Of a stretch of 64,000 nt of DNA, positions 39,967-47,334 are shown in pieces. Where the stretch lies: positions 1 through 64,000 of the forward strand of contig NZ_JACSMR010000006.1 in NCBI RefSeq assembly GCF_018618755.1. The letters run 5' to 3'. A program made the translations under genes and the position numbers. Source of the stretch: Exiguobacterium sp. s193 (GTDB lineage: Bacteria; Bacillota; Bacilli; Exiguobacteriales; Exiguobacteriaceae). Under the pieces are notes generated by a model. The model was not told where the DNA came from, did not search any database, and saw only the letters and a list, made by a program, of their open reading frames with translations. Position 1 is the first letter of the stretch; the number at the start of each line of letters is the position of its first letter.

Positions 39967-41259
39967 ATGCTAAAAAAAATAGTTTCGACTGTATTGTTAG
40001 GCGCGTTACTTTTAACAAATACACCCGTCAGCCAAGCAGCGACCATTAAAGAAAAGAAAGCAGAAAACGCTACAGAACAGCGTAAGCTTGAAAAAGCAAT
40101 TAAAAAACAAGAATCAAAAATTTCGAAGGAACAACGCCAAATCAATGCGATTGACGCAGCAATCAATGAAAATATTTTTCGGATTTCGGAAAAAAACAAA
40201 CAAATTCGTCAGTTGAATGAACGGATCATAGAACTTGAAGCAGAAATCGCGCGTTATGAAGAGATGTTGAAACGCCAAGAAGAATTACTTGGCGATCGTC
40301 TTCGCGTCCTTCAAGAAAATGATGGGAATTCAATTAAATGGGAAGAAGTCATCTTTGGATCAAAAGACTTAGGGGATCTGTTCAGTCGTGTCATGGCGGG
40401 GAAAAAGATTGCCGAGCAAGATGATAAAATGATTTCCGCCTACCTTGAAACACAACAAAAGTTAGCAGATGCTAAAGCAACGCTCGTTGATAAAAAGGCA
40501 GAGCAAGTGAAAGAAAAAGAAGCCCTATTGGCTCAAAAGAAGGTACTCAAACAGCAGATGAAAGAACGTAGTGCGACATTAAAAAAACTACGTCAAGGGA
40601 AAACGAAATTTACGACAAAGCTCTTGAACGCAAAAGAACTTCAAGCGACATTAGAAGCACAAGAACGTGCCATCGCAGCAGCGAAAGCTGCAGCAAAAGC
40701 GGCAGCTGAAAAAGCAGCGGCAGAAAAAGCAGCGGCAGAGCGAGCAGCTGAAGCAGCAAAAACGGCAAAAACGGCAAAGTCGTCTAATGCCGGAACATCA
40801 AAAAATGCGACGACTTCTACACCAGTCGTCAGTGCACCATCGGGTTCAGCGAAATTCGTTCGTCCCTCTTCTGGTGGAGTCTCTCAAGGATTTGGACCAG
40901 CAAGTGGTGCAAATGGATACACGTTCCATAACGGTGTCGATTTCAGAGGGGGAGTCGGTTCTCCGATCGTTGCCGCAGCTTCAGGAACGGTCATCACAGC
41001 AGCAAGTGGCGGACCGTACGGGAATCATGTCATGATTTCGCATTTCTTAGATGGCAAAGTCTATACAACGGTATATGCACACATGAACTCGTTGTCAGTC
41101 CATGCAGGACAAACCGTTTCACAAGGGCAACAACTTGGTACGCTTGGAAATACAGGAAATTCAACAGGCGCTCATCTGCATTTCGAATTGCATATCGGGG
41201 GTTACCAGTACAGCGCGACTGGGCCGGCAAACGCAGTCAATCCATTAGCATACTTATAA
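39967..41259 (+). CDS. Secreted M23 peptidase with coiled-coil domain, paralogue 2
   Basis: 430 aa, same plan as its upstream neighbour: signal peptide (cut after SQAA), coiled coil with the shared GDRLRVLQENDGNSIKWEEV block, an Ala-rich helix, a shorter Ser/Thr-rich linker in place of the Pro-rich one, and an M23 domain with HNGVDFRG and AHLHFE zinc ligands. Tandem duplication is clear. GAGGAG 7 bases before ATG 39967 decides the start over GTG 39952. Own promoter and terminator allow separate control of the two copies. Confidence 0.9.
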   Translation: MLKKIVSTVLLGALLLTNTPVSQAATIKEKKAENATEQRKLEKAIKKQESKISKEQRQINAIDAAINENIFRISEKNKQIRQLNERIIELEAEIARYEEMLKRQEELLGDRLRVLQENDGNSIKWEEVIFGSKDLGDLFSRVMAGKKIAEQDDKMISAYLETQQKLADAKATLVDKKAEQVKEKEALLAQKKVLKQQMKERSATLKKLRQGKTKFTTKLLNAKELQATLEAQERAIAAAKAAAKAAAEKAAAEKAAAERAAEAAKTAKTAKSSNAGTSKNATTSTPVVSAPSGSAKFVRPSSGGVSQGFGPASGANGYTFHNGVDFRGGVGSPIVAAASGTVITAASGGPYGNHVMISHFLDGKVYTTVYAHMNSLSVHAGQTVSQGQQLGTLGNTGNSTGAHLHFELHIGGYQYSATGPANAVNPLAYL

Positions 41260-41260
41260 A

Positions 41261-41284
41261 AACGAGCTTCGGCTCGTTTTTTTT
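41261..41284 (+). terminator. Terminator of M23 paralogue 2
   Basis: AACGAGC-TTCG-GCTCGTT followed by eight T residues. Confidence 0.9.
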
Positions 41285-41324
41285 ATGGAGCTATGCTACA
41301 GTGAAAAAGAATTTAAATCAAGAG

Positions 41325-41418
41325 CAACTAGGGGAGCTGGAGGAATCTGGCTGAGAGGAAAACCATTCTGTTTTCGACCCTGTCACCTGATCTGGATAAT
41401 ACCAGCGTAGGAAAGTTG
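41325..41418 (+). ncRNA. TPP riboswitch (THI element)
   Basis: Closing stem CAACT/AGTTG (41325, 41418). Inside are the conserved GGGGAGC, GGCTGAGAGG (pyrimidine-binding arm), ACCCTG, ACCTGATCTGGATAATACCAGCG (pyrophosphate arm, split by loops) and TAGGAAAG. It precedes thiD-thiM-thiE and is followed by an intrinsic terminator, so thiamine pyrophosphate should end transcription early. Confidence 0.95.
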
Positions 41419-41460
41419 AGCCGAAGACATGAACACGAGCCAGATTGTTTGGTTTTTCAT

Positions 41461-41499
41461 GGCGTCGTCTGCTTTTTTACAGCGGACGGCGCTTTTTTT
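41461..41499 (+). terminator. Riboswitch expression-platform terminator
   Basis: GCGTCGTCTGC pairs with GCGGACGGCGC (with G-T pairs), followed by seven T residues, 43 bases before thiD. Confidence 0.85.
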
Positions 41500-41542
41500 C
41501 GTCCGCTTTCTCCGCTTGCTCTCATGAAAGTGAGGTCTATTG

Positions 41543-42352
41543 ATGAAACATGTATTGACGATTGCCGGTTCCGACTCTGGGGGCGGGGCGGGAATTCAAG
41601 CCGACATAAAAACATTTTCTGCACTTGGTGTATATGGTATGAGTGTGATTACTGCCATTACGGCACAAAATACGTTAGGGGTACAAGCAGTTGAAGATGT
41701 ATCACCAACGCTCGTCGAAGCCCAGTTGACCTCGATTTTTTCAGATATCCGTGTCGATGCCATTAAAATCGGAATGGTTTCGAATGAGCAGACGATTCAG
41801 GTCATCGCGAAATGTTTGAAGCATTATGACGGACCGGTCGTCTTAGATCCCGTTATGGTTGCGAAAGGCGGGCACGCCCTATTAAAAGTGCATGCTGAAC
41901 AAGCATTGATGGAACAGCTGATGCCGCTTGCAACTTTGGTGACGCCGAATATTCCAGAAATGGAGCGCATGCTAGGTCAATCGATTTCGACAATCGATGA
42001 CATGAAACGGGCGACAATCGAGTTCGCACAAAAACGAGACATCGCTATCCTGTTAAAAGGCGGTCACCTCGAAAGTGCAGATGCCGCGGATGTTTTATAT
42101 ACGGAAGGGATGCATCATCTGTTTCAAGGGGAACGTTTAAAGCGCCAGCATACACATGGGACCGGATGTACATTATCTTCCGCGATCGCGGCACGTCTTG
42201 CGCTAGGTGACTCGTTGATAGATAGCGTGATCTATGCAAAACGATATGTCACTGAAGCGATTCGACATGGATTTGCTTTAGGACAGGGCATCGGACCGAC
42301 ACACCACTTTTATGGCCTTTGGAGGGAAACGGATGTTTACAACCATTCTTGA
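41543..42352 (+). CDS. thiD: Hydroxymethylpyrimidine/phosphomethylpyrimidine kinase ThiD
   Basis: 269 aa ribokinase-fold kinase making HMP-P and HMP-PP for thiamine synthesis. TIAGSDSGGGAGIQADIKTFSALGVYG at the start, VLDPVMVAKGGHALL, TPNIPEMERMLG, LLKGGH and HTHGTGCTLSSAIAARLA (anion hole, catalytic Cys region) are all diagnostic. GAGG 7 bases before ATG 41543. First gene of the riboswitch-controlled operon; its last 20 bases overlap thiM. Confidence 0.95.
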   Translation: MKHVLTIAGSDSGGGAGIQADIKTFSALGVYGMSVITAITAQNTLGVQAVEDVSPTLVEAQLTSIFSDIRVDAIKIGMVSNEQTIQVIAKCLKHYDGPVVLDPVMVAKGGHALLKVHAEQALMEQLMPLATLVTPNIPEMERMLGQSISTIDDMKRATIEFAQKRDIAILLKGGHLESADAADVLYTEGMHHLFQGERLKRQHTHGTGCTLSSAIAARLALGDSLIDSVIYAKRYVTEAIRHGFALGQGIGPTHHFYGLWRETDVYNHS

Positions 42353-43103
42353 TAAAAAACCATTGATTCATCATTTAACGAATGCAGTCACGATCAATGA
42401 GTGCGCCAATATGACACTTGCGCTCGGTGGATCACCCGTCATGGCAGAGGATATCTTAGAAGTTGAAGAAATGGTCGGGCATGCAGATGCTGTCGTTATT
42501 AATATCGGCACGTTAAATGCCGCATCACGTCAGTCGCAACTCTTAGCGGGAAAAACGGCCAATCGACTGAACAAGCCGCTCGTCTTAGATCCGGTCGGCG
42601 TAGGGGCGACAAGTCTACGGACGACATTTACGGATGAATTGCTCAAGTCAATTCAGTTCAGTGTAATTAAAGGGAATGCATCGGAAATCAAGACGATCAT
42701 CGGGGAAGTCGGACGCTCGAAAGGTGTCGATGCCGCAACAGGGGAAACGTTAGATTTTCAAGTCGTCCATGAGTTTGCGTTGCGATTCAAAGTGGTGATC
42801 GTCGTGACGGGTCCAGTCGATTTCATCTCGGACGGGACACGCCAGATCGAGCTTACGGGCGGAACACCGCGACTCGAACAAGTGACCGGAACAGGGTGCA
42901 TGACAGCATCCCTTATCGGAACGTTTCTTGGAGCCGGGTATGACGCATTCGAAGCAGCGGTCTACGGGACGTATTTGATGGGGAAAGCCGGTGAAGCGGC
43001 AGACGAAGCAATCGGGCTTGGTGATTTCCGGATTGGATTGTTTAATTCAATCAGCCTTGCTTCTGAAGATGTGCTCGCGGAGGTGCTGAAACATGCCAAA
43101 TGA
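42333..43103 (+). CDS. thiM: Hydroxyethylthiazole kinase ThiM
   Basis: 256 aa. Phosphorylates the thiazole moiety during salvage. PLIHHLTNAVTINECANMTLALGGSPVMAED, VLDPVGVGATSLR, IKGNASEI and VTGTGCMTASLIG are the ThiM signatures. GGAGGG 6 bases before ATG 42333, inside the end of thiD, indicates translational coupling. Overlaps thiE by 11 bases. Confidence 0.96.
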   Translation: MFTTILDKKPLIHHLTNAVTINECANMTLALGGSPVMAEDILEVEEMVGHADAVVINIGTLNAASRQSQLLAGKTANRLNKPLVLDPVGVGATSLRTTFTDELLKSIQFSVIKGNASEIKTIIGEVGRSKGVDAATGETLDFQVVHEFALRFKVVIVVTGPVDFISDGTRQIELTGGTPRLEQVTGTGCMTASLIGTFLGAGYDAFEAAVYGTYLMGKAGEAADEAIGLGDFRIGLFNSISLASEDVLAEVLKHAK

Positions 43104-43731
43104 TTATTCTGTATATGCGGTGACCGATCGTCGATTTCATCCGGGGTTGCCGTTAACGGATGCCGTCGAAGCGACCTTGCGTGGAGGCGCGACGATCATC
43201 CAACTTCGTGAAAAGGAAGCACAAGGCAAGGAATTCTTAGAACAGGCCGTTGCCCTGAAACAGGTCACCGACCAATACGGGGTCCCGCTGATCATCAATG
43301 ACCGGATCGACATCGCCCAAATCGTCCAGGCCGGACTGCATATCGGACAGGAAGATATTCCGTTACGTGAGGCCAGACGCTTATTACCGGATGCGACAAT
43401 CGGTGTTTCCGTCTCGACGGTCGCACAAGCCGTTCAAGCAGAGCAAGACGGCGCAACGTACCTTGGTGTCGGATCTCTTTATCCAACGGCGACGAAAACG
43501 GATGCAAGTCAGATGACGCAAGAGACGCTATACGCGATTCGTCAAGCGGTCGAACTGCCGCTTGTCGGGATTGGTGGAATCACGAAACAACACATTCCTG
43601 CGCTAGTCGGATTAATTGAGGGGTATGCAGTCGTATCCGCCTTATTTGCTGAACGAGATATCGAACGGGCGACGCGAGACTTTAAAACAACCGTTGAGGC
43701 CATGCGTCAAACGGTATCAGACCGGGTATAA
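43093..43731 (+). CDS. thiE: Thiamine-phosphate synthase ThiE
   Basis: 212 aa TIM barrel joining HMP-PP and thiazole-P to thiamine phosphate. TLRGGATIIQLREKEAQGKEFL, LIINDRIDIAQ, HIGQEDIPLREARRLL, VSVSTVAQA, GVGSLYPTATK and VGIGGITKQH (phosphate loop) are all present. Overlapping start within thiM after GGAGG. With thiD and thiM this makes a salvage-type operon; thiC/thiG de novo genes are not in the window. Confidence 0.96.
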   Translation: MPNDYSVYAVTDRRFHPGLPLTDAVEATLRGGATIIQLREKEAQGKEFLEQAVALKQVTDQYGVPLIINDRIDIAQIVQAGLHIGQEDIPLREARRLLPDATIGVSVSTVAQAVQAEQDGATYLGVGSLYPTATKTDASQMTQETLYAIRQAVELPLVGIGGITKQHIPALVGLIEGYAVVSALFAERDIERATRDFKTTVEAMRQTVSDRV

Positions 43732-43751
43732 TCACTCAAGAGGTGATGTAC

Positions 43752-44183
43752 GTGAGATGGCAAGTGATTCGTTTTCGGGGAGGGTGGGTTCGGTATCGAA
43801 TCGAACCGCAAATCATCCGAATCGACAATCGTGGGAGATACCATTTAGGAAAAATTTTGTTTCCCGCACCAAACCGTTATTCCTATGAGTTAGCAGTTCT
43901 TCTGAAAAATAAGCATCAACAACAATACAAACGACCGTTTTACATTAAAACAGCGTCCATCGCAACTGAGATTTGGGGCCATACGCATCTCGATCTTTTT
44001 TACCGATTCATGCTGAAAATACCCATACCAAAAATTTTGCGTAGGCGTTACGAAGAACGATTACACAATACGAGTATCATTGATATCGGAGTCCGTGCGG
44101 TCGATACTAATCGGATTGTCTGGGATATCGGGAACCGAATCGGGGGATGGCTCGTTTTTCGTTCAATCAAAAAACGGAAATGA
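43752..44183 (+). CDS. Hypothetical basic protein downstream of thiE
   Basis: About 143 aa, very rich in Arg, Lys and aromatic residues (RWQVIRFRGGWVRYRIEP). No Cys, signal peptide or obvious membrane helix. I do not recognise a family; a loose resemblance to YkoP-like proteins of Bacillus is a guess. GAGGTG places the start at GTG 43752 (8-base spacing); ATG 43746 and GTG 43743 are too close. Twenty bases after thiE with no terminator between, so probably the last gene of the thiamine transcript. Confidence 0.65.
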   Translation: MRWQVIRFRGGWVRYRIEPQIIRIDNRGRYHLGKILFPAPNRYSYELAVLLKNKHQQQYKRPFYIKTASIATEIWGHTHLDLFYRFMLKIPIPKILRRRYEERLHNTSIIDIGVRAVDTNRIVWDIGNRIGGWLVFRSIKKRK

Positions 44184-44275
44184 GTGCACGTGTTTTCTTT
44201 TCGAAATATTGCGGTCTTCTGACTTGCATTTGGCGTTGCGGGATGGTGCAATGATGTGGAAGAGGGGTGAAGGCC

Positions 44276-44641
44276 GTGGAAGTACCACGCTGTGAAACGA
44301 TTGCGATTGACGAACAACGGGCGGCTGAAATCGGGCACGTCGTTGAGACGATTCCAACGAATGAGATTGGGAAGTTGTTTAAAGTATTGTCTGATGCGAC
44401 GCGCCTACGGATTGCTTATGCCCTGACGGTAGAAACCGAACTGTGTGTTTGCGACGTTTCGGCATCTGTCGACTGTTCGATTGCGACAGCGTCCCACCAT
44501 CTACGTACGTTGTTGAAGCAAGGACTCGTCAAATATCGAAAAGAAGGTAAAGTTGTCTATTATTCTTTGGATGACCATCATGTATCCTCGTTAGTACACC
44601 TAGCGATGGAGCATGTACATGAGGGGAAAGCTGCTCTCTAA
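44276..44641 (+). CDS. ArsR/SmtB-family metal sensor, CadC-like
   Basis: About 121 aa winged-helix repressor. ELCVCDVSASVDCSIATASHHLRTLLKQGLVKYRKEGKVVYYSL is nearly the CadC DNA-binding block. Cys6 (N-terminal arm), Cys57 and Cys59 (ELCVC) form three of the ligands of the CadC Cd/Pb/Zn site; the second N-terminal Cys of CadC (Cys11) is missing. C-terminal DDHH and MEH residues could form the second, zinc-type site. GTG 44276, 8 bases after AGGGG, is preferred to GTG 44267. No cadA P-type ATPase adjoins; a terminator follows at once. Confidence 0.87.
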   Translation: MEVPRCETIAIDEQRAAEIGHVVETIPTNEIGKLFKVLSDATRLRIAYALTVETELCVCDVSASVDCSIATASHHLRTLLKQGLVKYRKEGKVVYYSLDDHHVSSLVHLAMEHVHEGKAAL

Positions 44642-44664
44642 AAATCACTTTTCTCGAAGTATTC

Positions 44665-44710
44665 AAAAAAGCATATCCATTCATGTTTACATGAATGGAT
44701 ATGCTTTTTT
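44665..44710. terminator. Bidirectional terminator
   Basis: GCATATCCATTCATG pairs with CATGAATGGATATGC, with A/T runs on both sides, between the CadC-like gene and a convergent sensor-domain gene. Confidence 0.85.
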
Positions 44711-44724
44711 GGTTCGCTAAAAGA

Positions 44725-45333
44725 TTACTTGACCCGGTGGAAGAAGGTGGTGGTCACACTAATTAATAAAAATGCCAGCACCGATAGATTGAAGCACATG
44801 CGTTTATAGGAGGTCGTTAAAGTCGTTGTTGCCTCAAGTTCTTGATCGAGTTCAAGATACAATTGATCTTTAACTTGCGAGAGATCTTCAAGAATCGTTT
44901 GTGTCGTCTGTGTCGACTGTTGTGCCAACTTGGTCGCCTTTTCCGGATTTTTAGTTTCGTATACGGTAAAGACGGTTTCGATTTCTCTCTCCCAAGCATT
45001 ATTACGTGACAATAAATCTTTGACCGTTCCTGGTGTATCTTTTGAAGCATTAAGTAAATGGCGCAGTTCGTGCACTTTAGAAGTGGCGAAATAGTACTGT
45101 TCGATGTATCGATCATCTTTGTATAGTAGTAGTCCACGGACGGCATTTGCGCGGTCACGATTATATTCTACGAGTTGGTCGACGAGCTTAATCATCGGGA
45201 TATCATGGACGTGCATCTCATCGGTCATTTTTGAAATCGTCCGATACCCTGTCAATGCGTAGACGAGTGGGATCGAAGCAAATAGACTAATTAAAAGAAT
45301 GAGTGAGATACGCTGACGCCAGAGCTGATTCAT
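44725..45333 (-). CDS. Stand-alone extracytoplasmic four-helix sensor protein (MCP/CHASE3-like, no output domain)
   Basis: 202 aa. Membrane helix 1 (residues 8-27), about 150 residues of extracellular helices (DRANAVRGLLLYKDDRYIEQYYFATSKVHELRHLLNASKD) and membrane helix 2 (about 177-197), ending a few residues later. The layout is that of the 4HB_MCP/CHASE3 ligand domains of chemoreceptors and kinases, but HAMP and signalling domains are absent. The stop is followed directly by a terminator, so this is not an obvious frameshift. AAAGGAA precedes the ATG. Role unknown; it might modulate a receptor by forming mixed dimers. Confidence 0.65.
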   Translation of the reverse strand: MNQLWRQRISLILLISLFASIPLVYALTGYRTISKMTDEMHVHDIPMIKLVDQLVEYNRDRANAVRGLLLYKDDRYIEQYYFATSKVHELRHLLNASKDTPGTVKDLLSRNNAWEREIETVFTVYETKNPEKATKLAQQSTQTTQTILEDLSQVKDQLYLELDQELEATTTLTTSYKRMCFNLSVLAFLLISVTTTFFHRVK

Positions 45334-45478
45334 ACAATCATTCCTTTTGTGTAAACATTGATGTCATTAGCTTAACCACTAATTCCCAAAATGTGAAGAG
45401 TTATCTATTTTTAAGTCGATATGAAACCTGAAAAAACGATTTGACGTAAAGCATATAGTCCGGTCTCTCCCATCAAAG

Positions 45479-45509
45479 TAAAAGACCCCGGGCGGTGAGC
45501 ACGAGGTCA
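45479..45509 (-). terminator. Possible yitT terminator
   Basis: On the minus strand GACCTC and GGGGTC can pair (one G-T) around a GC-rich loop, followed by TTTTAC. Weak. The rest of 45334-45478 shows nothing. Confidence 0.4.
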
Positions 45510-45532
45510 AGGAGCGGTAAAAAAATTCTCTG

Positions 45533-46402
45533 TTAGAAGGAATAGGAGTGTTCTTTGTAGTTCCCGAACACCGTATGGATTTCTGAGAAGGTGACGAAAG
45601 CATTCGGCTCGACAGATGAGACGATTTCTTGCAGGCGAACGATTTCGTTGTTTTGCACGACCACATAAACCATTTTCTTCGTTCTGTTCGAATAGCCGCC
45701 GCGCGCATCAAGAATCGTCACACCACGACCGAGTTCTTTTGTGATAACGTCATTGATTTCATCCGCTTTTTCGCAGATAATGATACATTGTTTAGAAGCA
45801 GAATAAAAACTGTAAACGGTTTGGAGTGCTTTCGCACGAACGAAACTCATAATCAGTGCGTACATAACATGTTTCAAATCAAAGACTAACCAAACAAGAA
45901 TGTAGATGACTAAGTCTTGCATCAAAAAGATACGCGGGAGCGGCCAGTTATGAAAACGTGCATAGAAAAACTTCCCGAGAATATCGAGACCGCCCGTCGA
46001 GGCGCCTCCGAAAAAGATTAAAGCCATCGCTAATCCTGAGACGAGTCCAGCAAAGATTGACGCGACGAGTGGGTCATTTAATGATTCCGGGACGATTTGT
46101 GTTGGAATCCAATCAATCAAAAAAGAAGAAATCAAGACAATGATGCCGGAGAGTAGCATAAATCGTTTTCGTAAGAAGCGAAAACCAAGTAAAAATAGAG
46201 GGATGTTCAATACGAGTTGTGTGAGTCCAATTGGTGTATGAAAAAGTTCTTGAAAAATTAATGTAATCCCCATGATTCCACCTGATCCGATGTCATTCGG
46301 AGATAATAAAAGGCTGATATAAAGAGAGTAGAGAAGTGTACCGATTAAAAGGAAACTGATTTTTTCTGTTCGCTTTTTCTTGCTCGTTTGTTTAGTCTTC
46401 AT
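45533..46402 (-). CDS. YitT-family membrane protein (DUF161 + DUF2179)
   Basis: 289 aa. Five or so helices (about residues 15-195) with SPNDIGSGGIMGITLIFQE and FFGGASTGGLDILGKFF, then a cytoplasmic DUF2179 domain (about 200-289; CIIICEKADEINDVITKELGRGVTILDARGGYSNRTKKMVYVVV). This is the complete YitT plan; function unknown. There is no ribosome site near the ATG. Instead an 8-codon frame starting at 46425 with a strong site ends in TGA overlapping this ATG, so translation probably depends on coupling. Confidence 0.9.
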   Translation of the reverse strand: MKTKQTSKKKRTEKISFLLIGTLLYSLYISLLLSPNDIGSGGIMGITLIFQELFHTPIGLTQLVLNIPLFLLGFRFLRKRFMLLSGIIVLISSFLIDWIPTQIVPESLNDPLVASIFAGLVSGLAMALIFFGGASTGGLDILGKFFYARFHNWPLPRIFLMQDLVIYILVWLVFDLKHVMYALIMSFVRAKALQTVYSFYSASKQCIIICEKADEINDVITKELGRGVTILDARGGYSNRTKKMVYVVVQNNEIVRLQEIVSSVEPNAFVTFSEIHTVFGNYKEHSYSF

Positions 46403-46425
46403 TGTGATTGATGAGAAATCCTCAT
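46399..46425 (-). CDS. Putative 8-codon leader peptide coupled to yitT
   Basis: AAGGAGGAGC then ATG, encoding MRISHQSQ, then TGA. The TGA shares ATGA with the yitT start. A dyad ATGAG-GATTT-CTCAT covers the first codons. Inferred from start/stop overlap and the absence of another ribosome site for yitT. Confidence 0.45.
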   Translation of the reverse strand: MRISHQSQ

Positions 46426-46542
46426 GCTCCTCCTTCGTAAGTATCTGCCTGCAAGAGTACGCCTATATAGCATGAAATTCAACCCCTCATTTGAAAAATG
46501 TTGCAAAAAAAGCGGTGAGGGCATCGAAAGGAACTGATCGGA

Positions 46543-47145
46543 TTGAAAAAAATCATGTTATTTCTTCTTTTTACATGCATCGGATTGACCGCTGGATCTG
46601 TCGTCATGCTCCATTTCGAGTCTGAATCAAGTGACCAAAAATGGCGGGATGGTTCACTGATTACGAGACACGTCGGAACATCTGTCGCTAATACGAATGC
46701 GACGAAAGGACTGATTTTACAACTGCCTTTGTCCGATGCGTTAAGCCACATGGAAATTACAGATACAACTATTTCTATCGGCTATGAAATAACAAAAAAG
46801 GAGAGAATGAACTGGGTTGGAACAGCCGATAAACCAATTGATCTTTCAAGCGATGCATTCCGCAAAAGCCAGTTCCCTCAACTAATCATGCACCATACAT
46901 TGGCACTTTTTTTAGCTATTCCTAATCTATCCTCATTCGACCTCCACTATAGTGACCCTATGTCTAGCCTTTACTTTACGATTGATCGTGATGACTTTGA
47001 AGCTTACACGCCGCGGGATATCGAGCGGGCGACGACCTCTGCAAATCGCTTTAACCGTGTCGTCATTGAAGACTACGTCTTAGTCCCCTCCCGAAGAAAT
47101 TCCTTTCTTGAACGCTTCAAAACGCACATTCAAGTCGCTCCGTAA
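46543..47145 (+). CDS. Hypothetical membrane-anchored or secreted protein
   Basis: 200 aa. One N-terminal hydrophobic segment (residues 4-24, KKIMLFLLFTCIGLTAGSVVML) without lipobox, then a soluble domain of mixed strands and helices. No recognised family, though the plan resembles DUF4825-type proteins. TTG start, 10 bases after a weak GGAA site. Single gene, divergent from yitT. Confidence 0.65.
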   Translation: MKKIMLFLLFTCIGLTAGSVVMLHFESESSDQKWRDGSLITRHVGTSVANTNATKGLILQLPLSDALSHMEITDTTISIGYEITKKERMNWVGTADKPIDLSSDAFRKSQFPQLIMHHTLALFLAIPNLSSFDLHYSDPMSSLYFTIDRDDFEAYTPRDIERATTSANRFNRVVIEDYVLVPSRRNSFLERFKTHIQVAP

Positions 47146-47250
47146 ACTAGTTGTATCTAACAAGAAAAGGCACTTTTCACAAACTTGACACAATGGTATC
47201 GGTTACATGTCATTCTTTCATAAAAACCTTAAATAATGGCTAGGCAGGGG

Positions 47251-47313
47251 TTGAACATCTTATAAGATGGAAGTATGATAATAAATGAACAAACATTGTG
47301 AAGTGTTGAACAA
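47251..47313 (+). promoter_or_regulatory. Formate/nitrite channel promoter with two operator-like sites
   Basis: TTGAAC (47251-47256), 17-base spacer, TATGAT (47274-47279). A perfect 14-bp palindrome CATCTTATAAGATG (47256-47269) fills the spacer. Downstream of the start, TTGTGAAGTGTTGAACAA (47296-47313) resembles the Rex operator TTGTGAA-N4-TTCACAA (left arm exact, right arm 5 of 7). Confidence 0.5.
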
Positions 47314-47334
47314 AAGGAAAGTGAGGTTTCTACA

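Noticed and set aside
40667-41035. 122-codon Lys/Arg/Gln-rich frame in the second M23 gene
   Set aside because: Frame-shifted reading of the Ala/Glu/Lys-rich helix; the in-frame gene has signal peptide and catalytic motifs.
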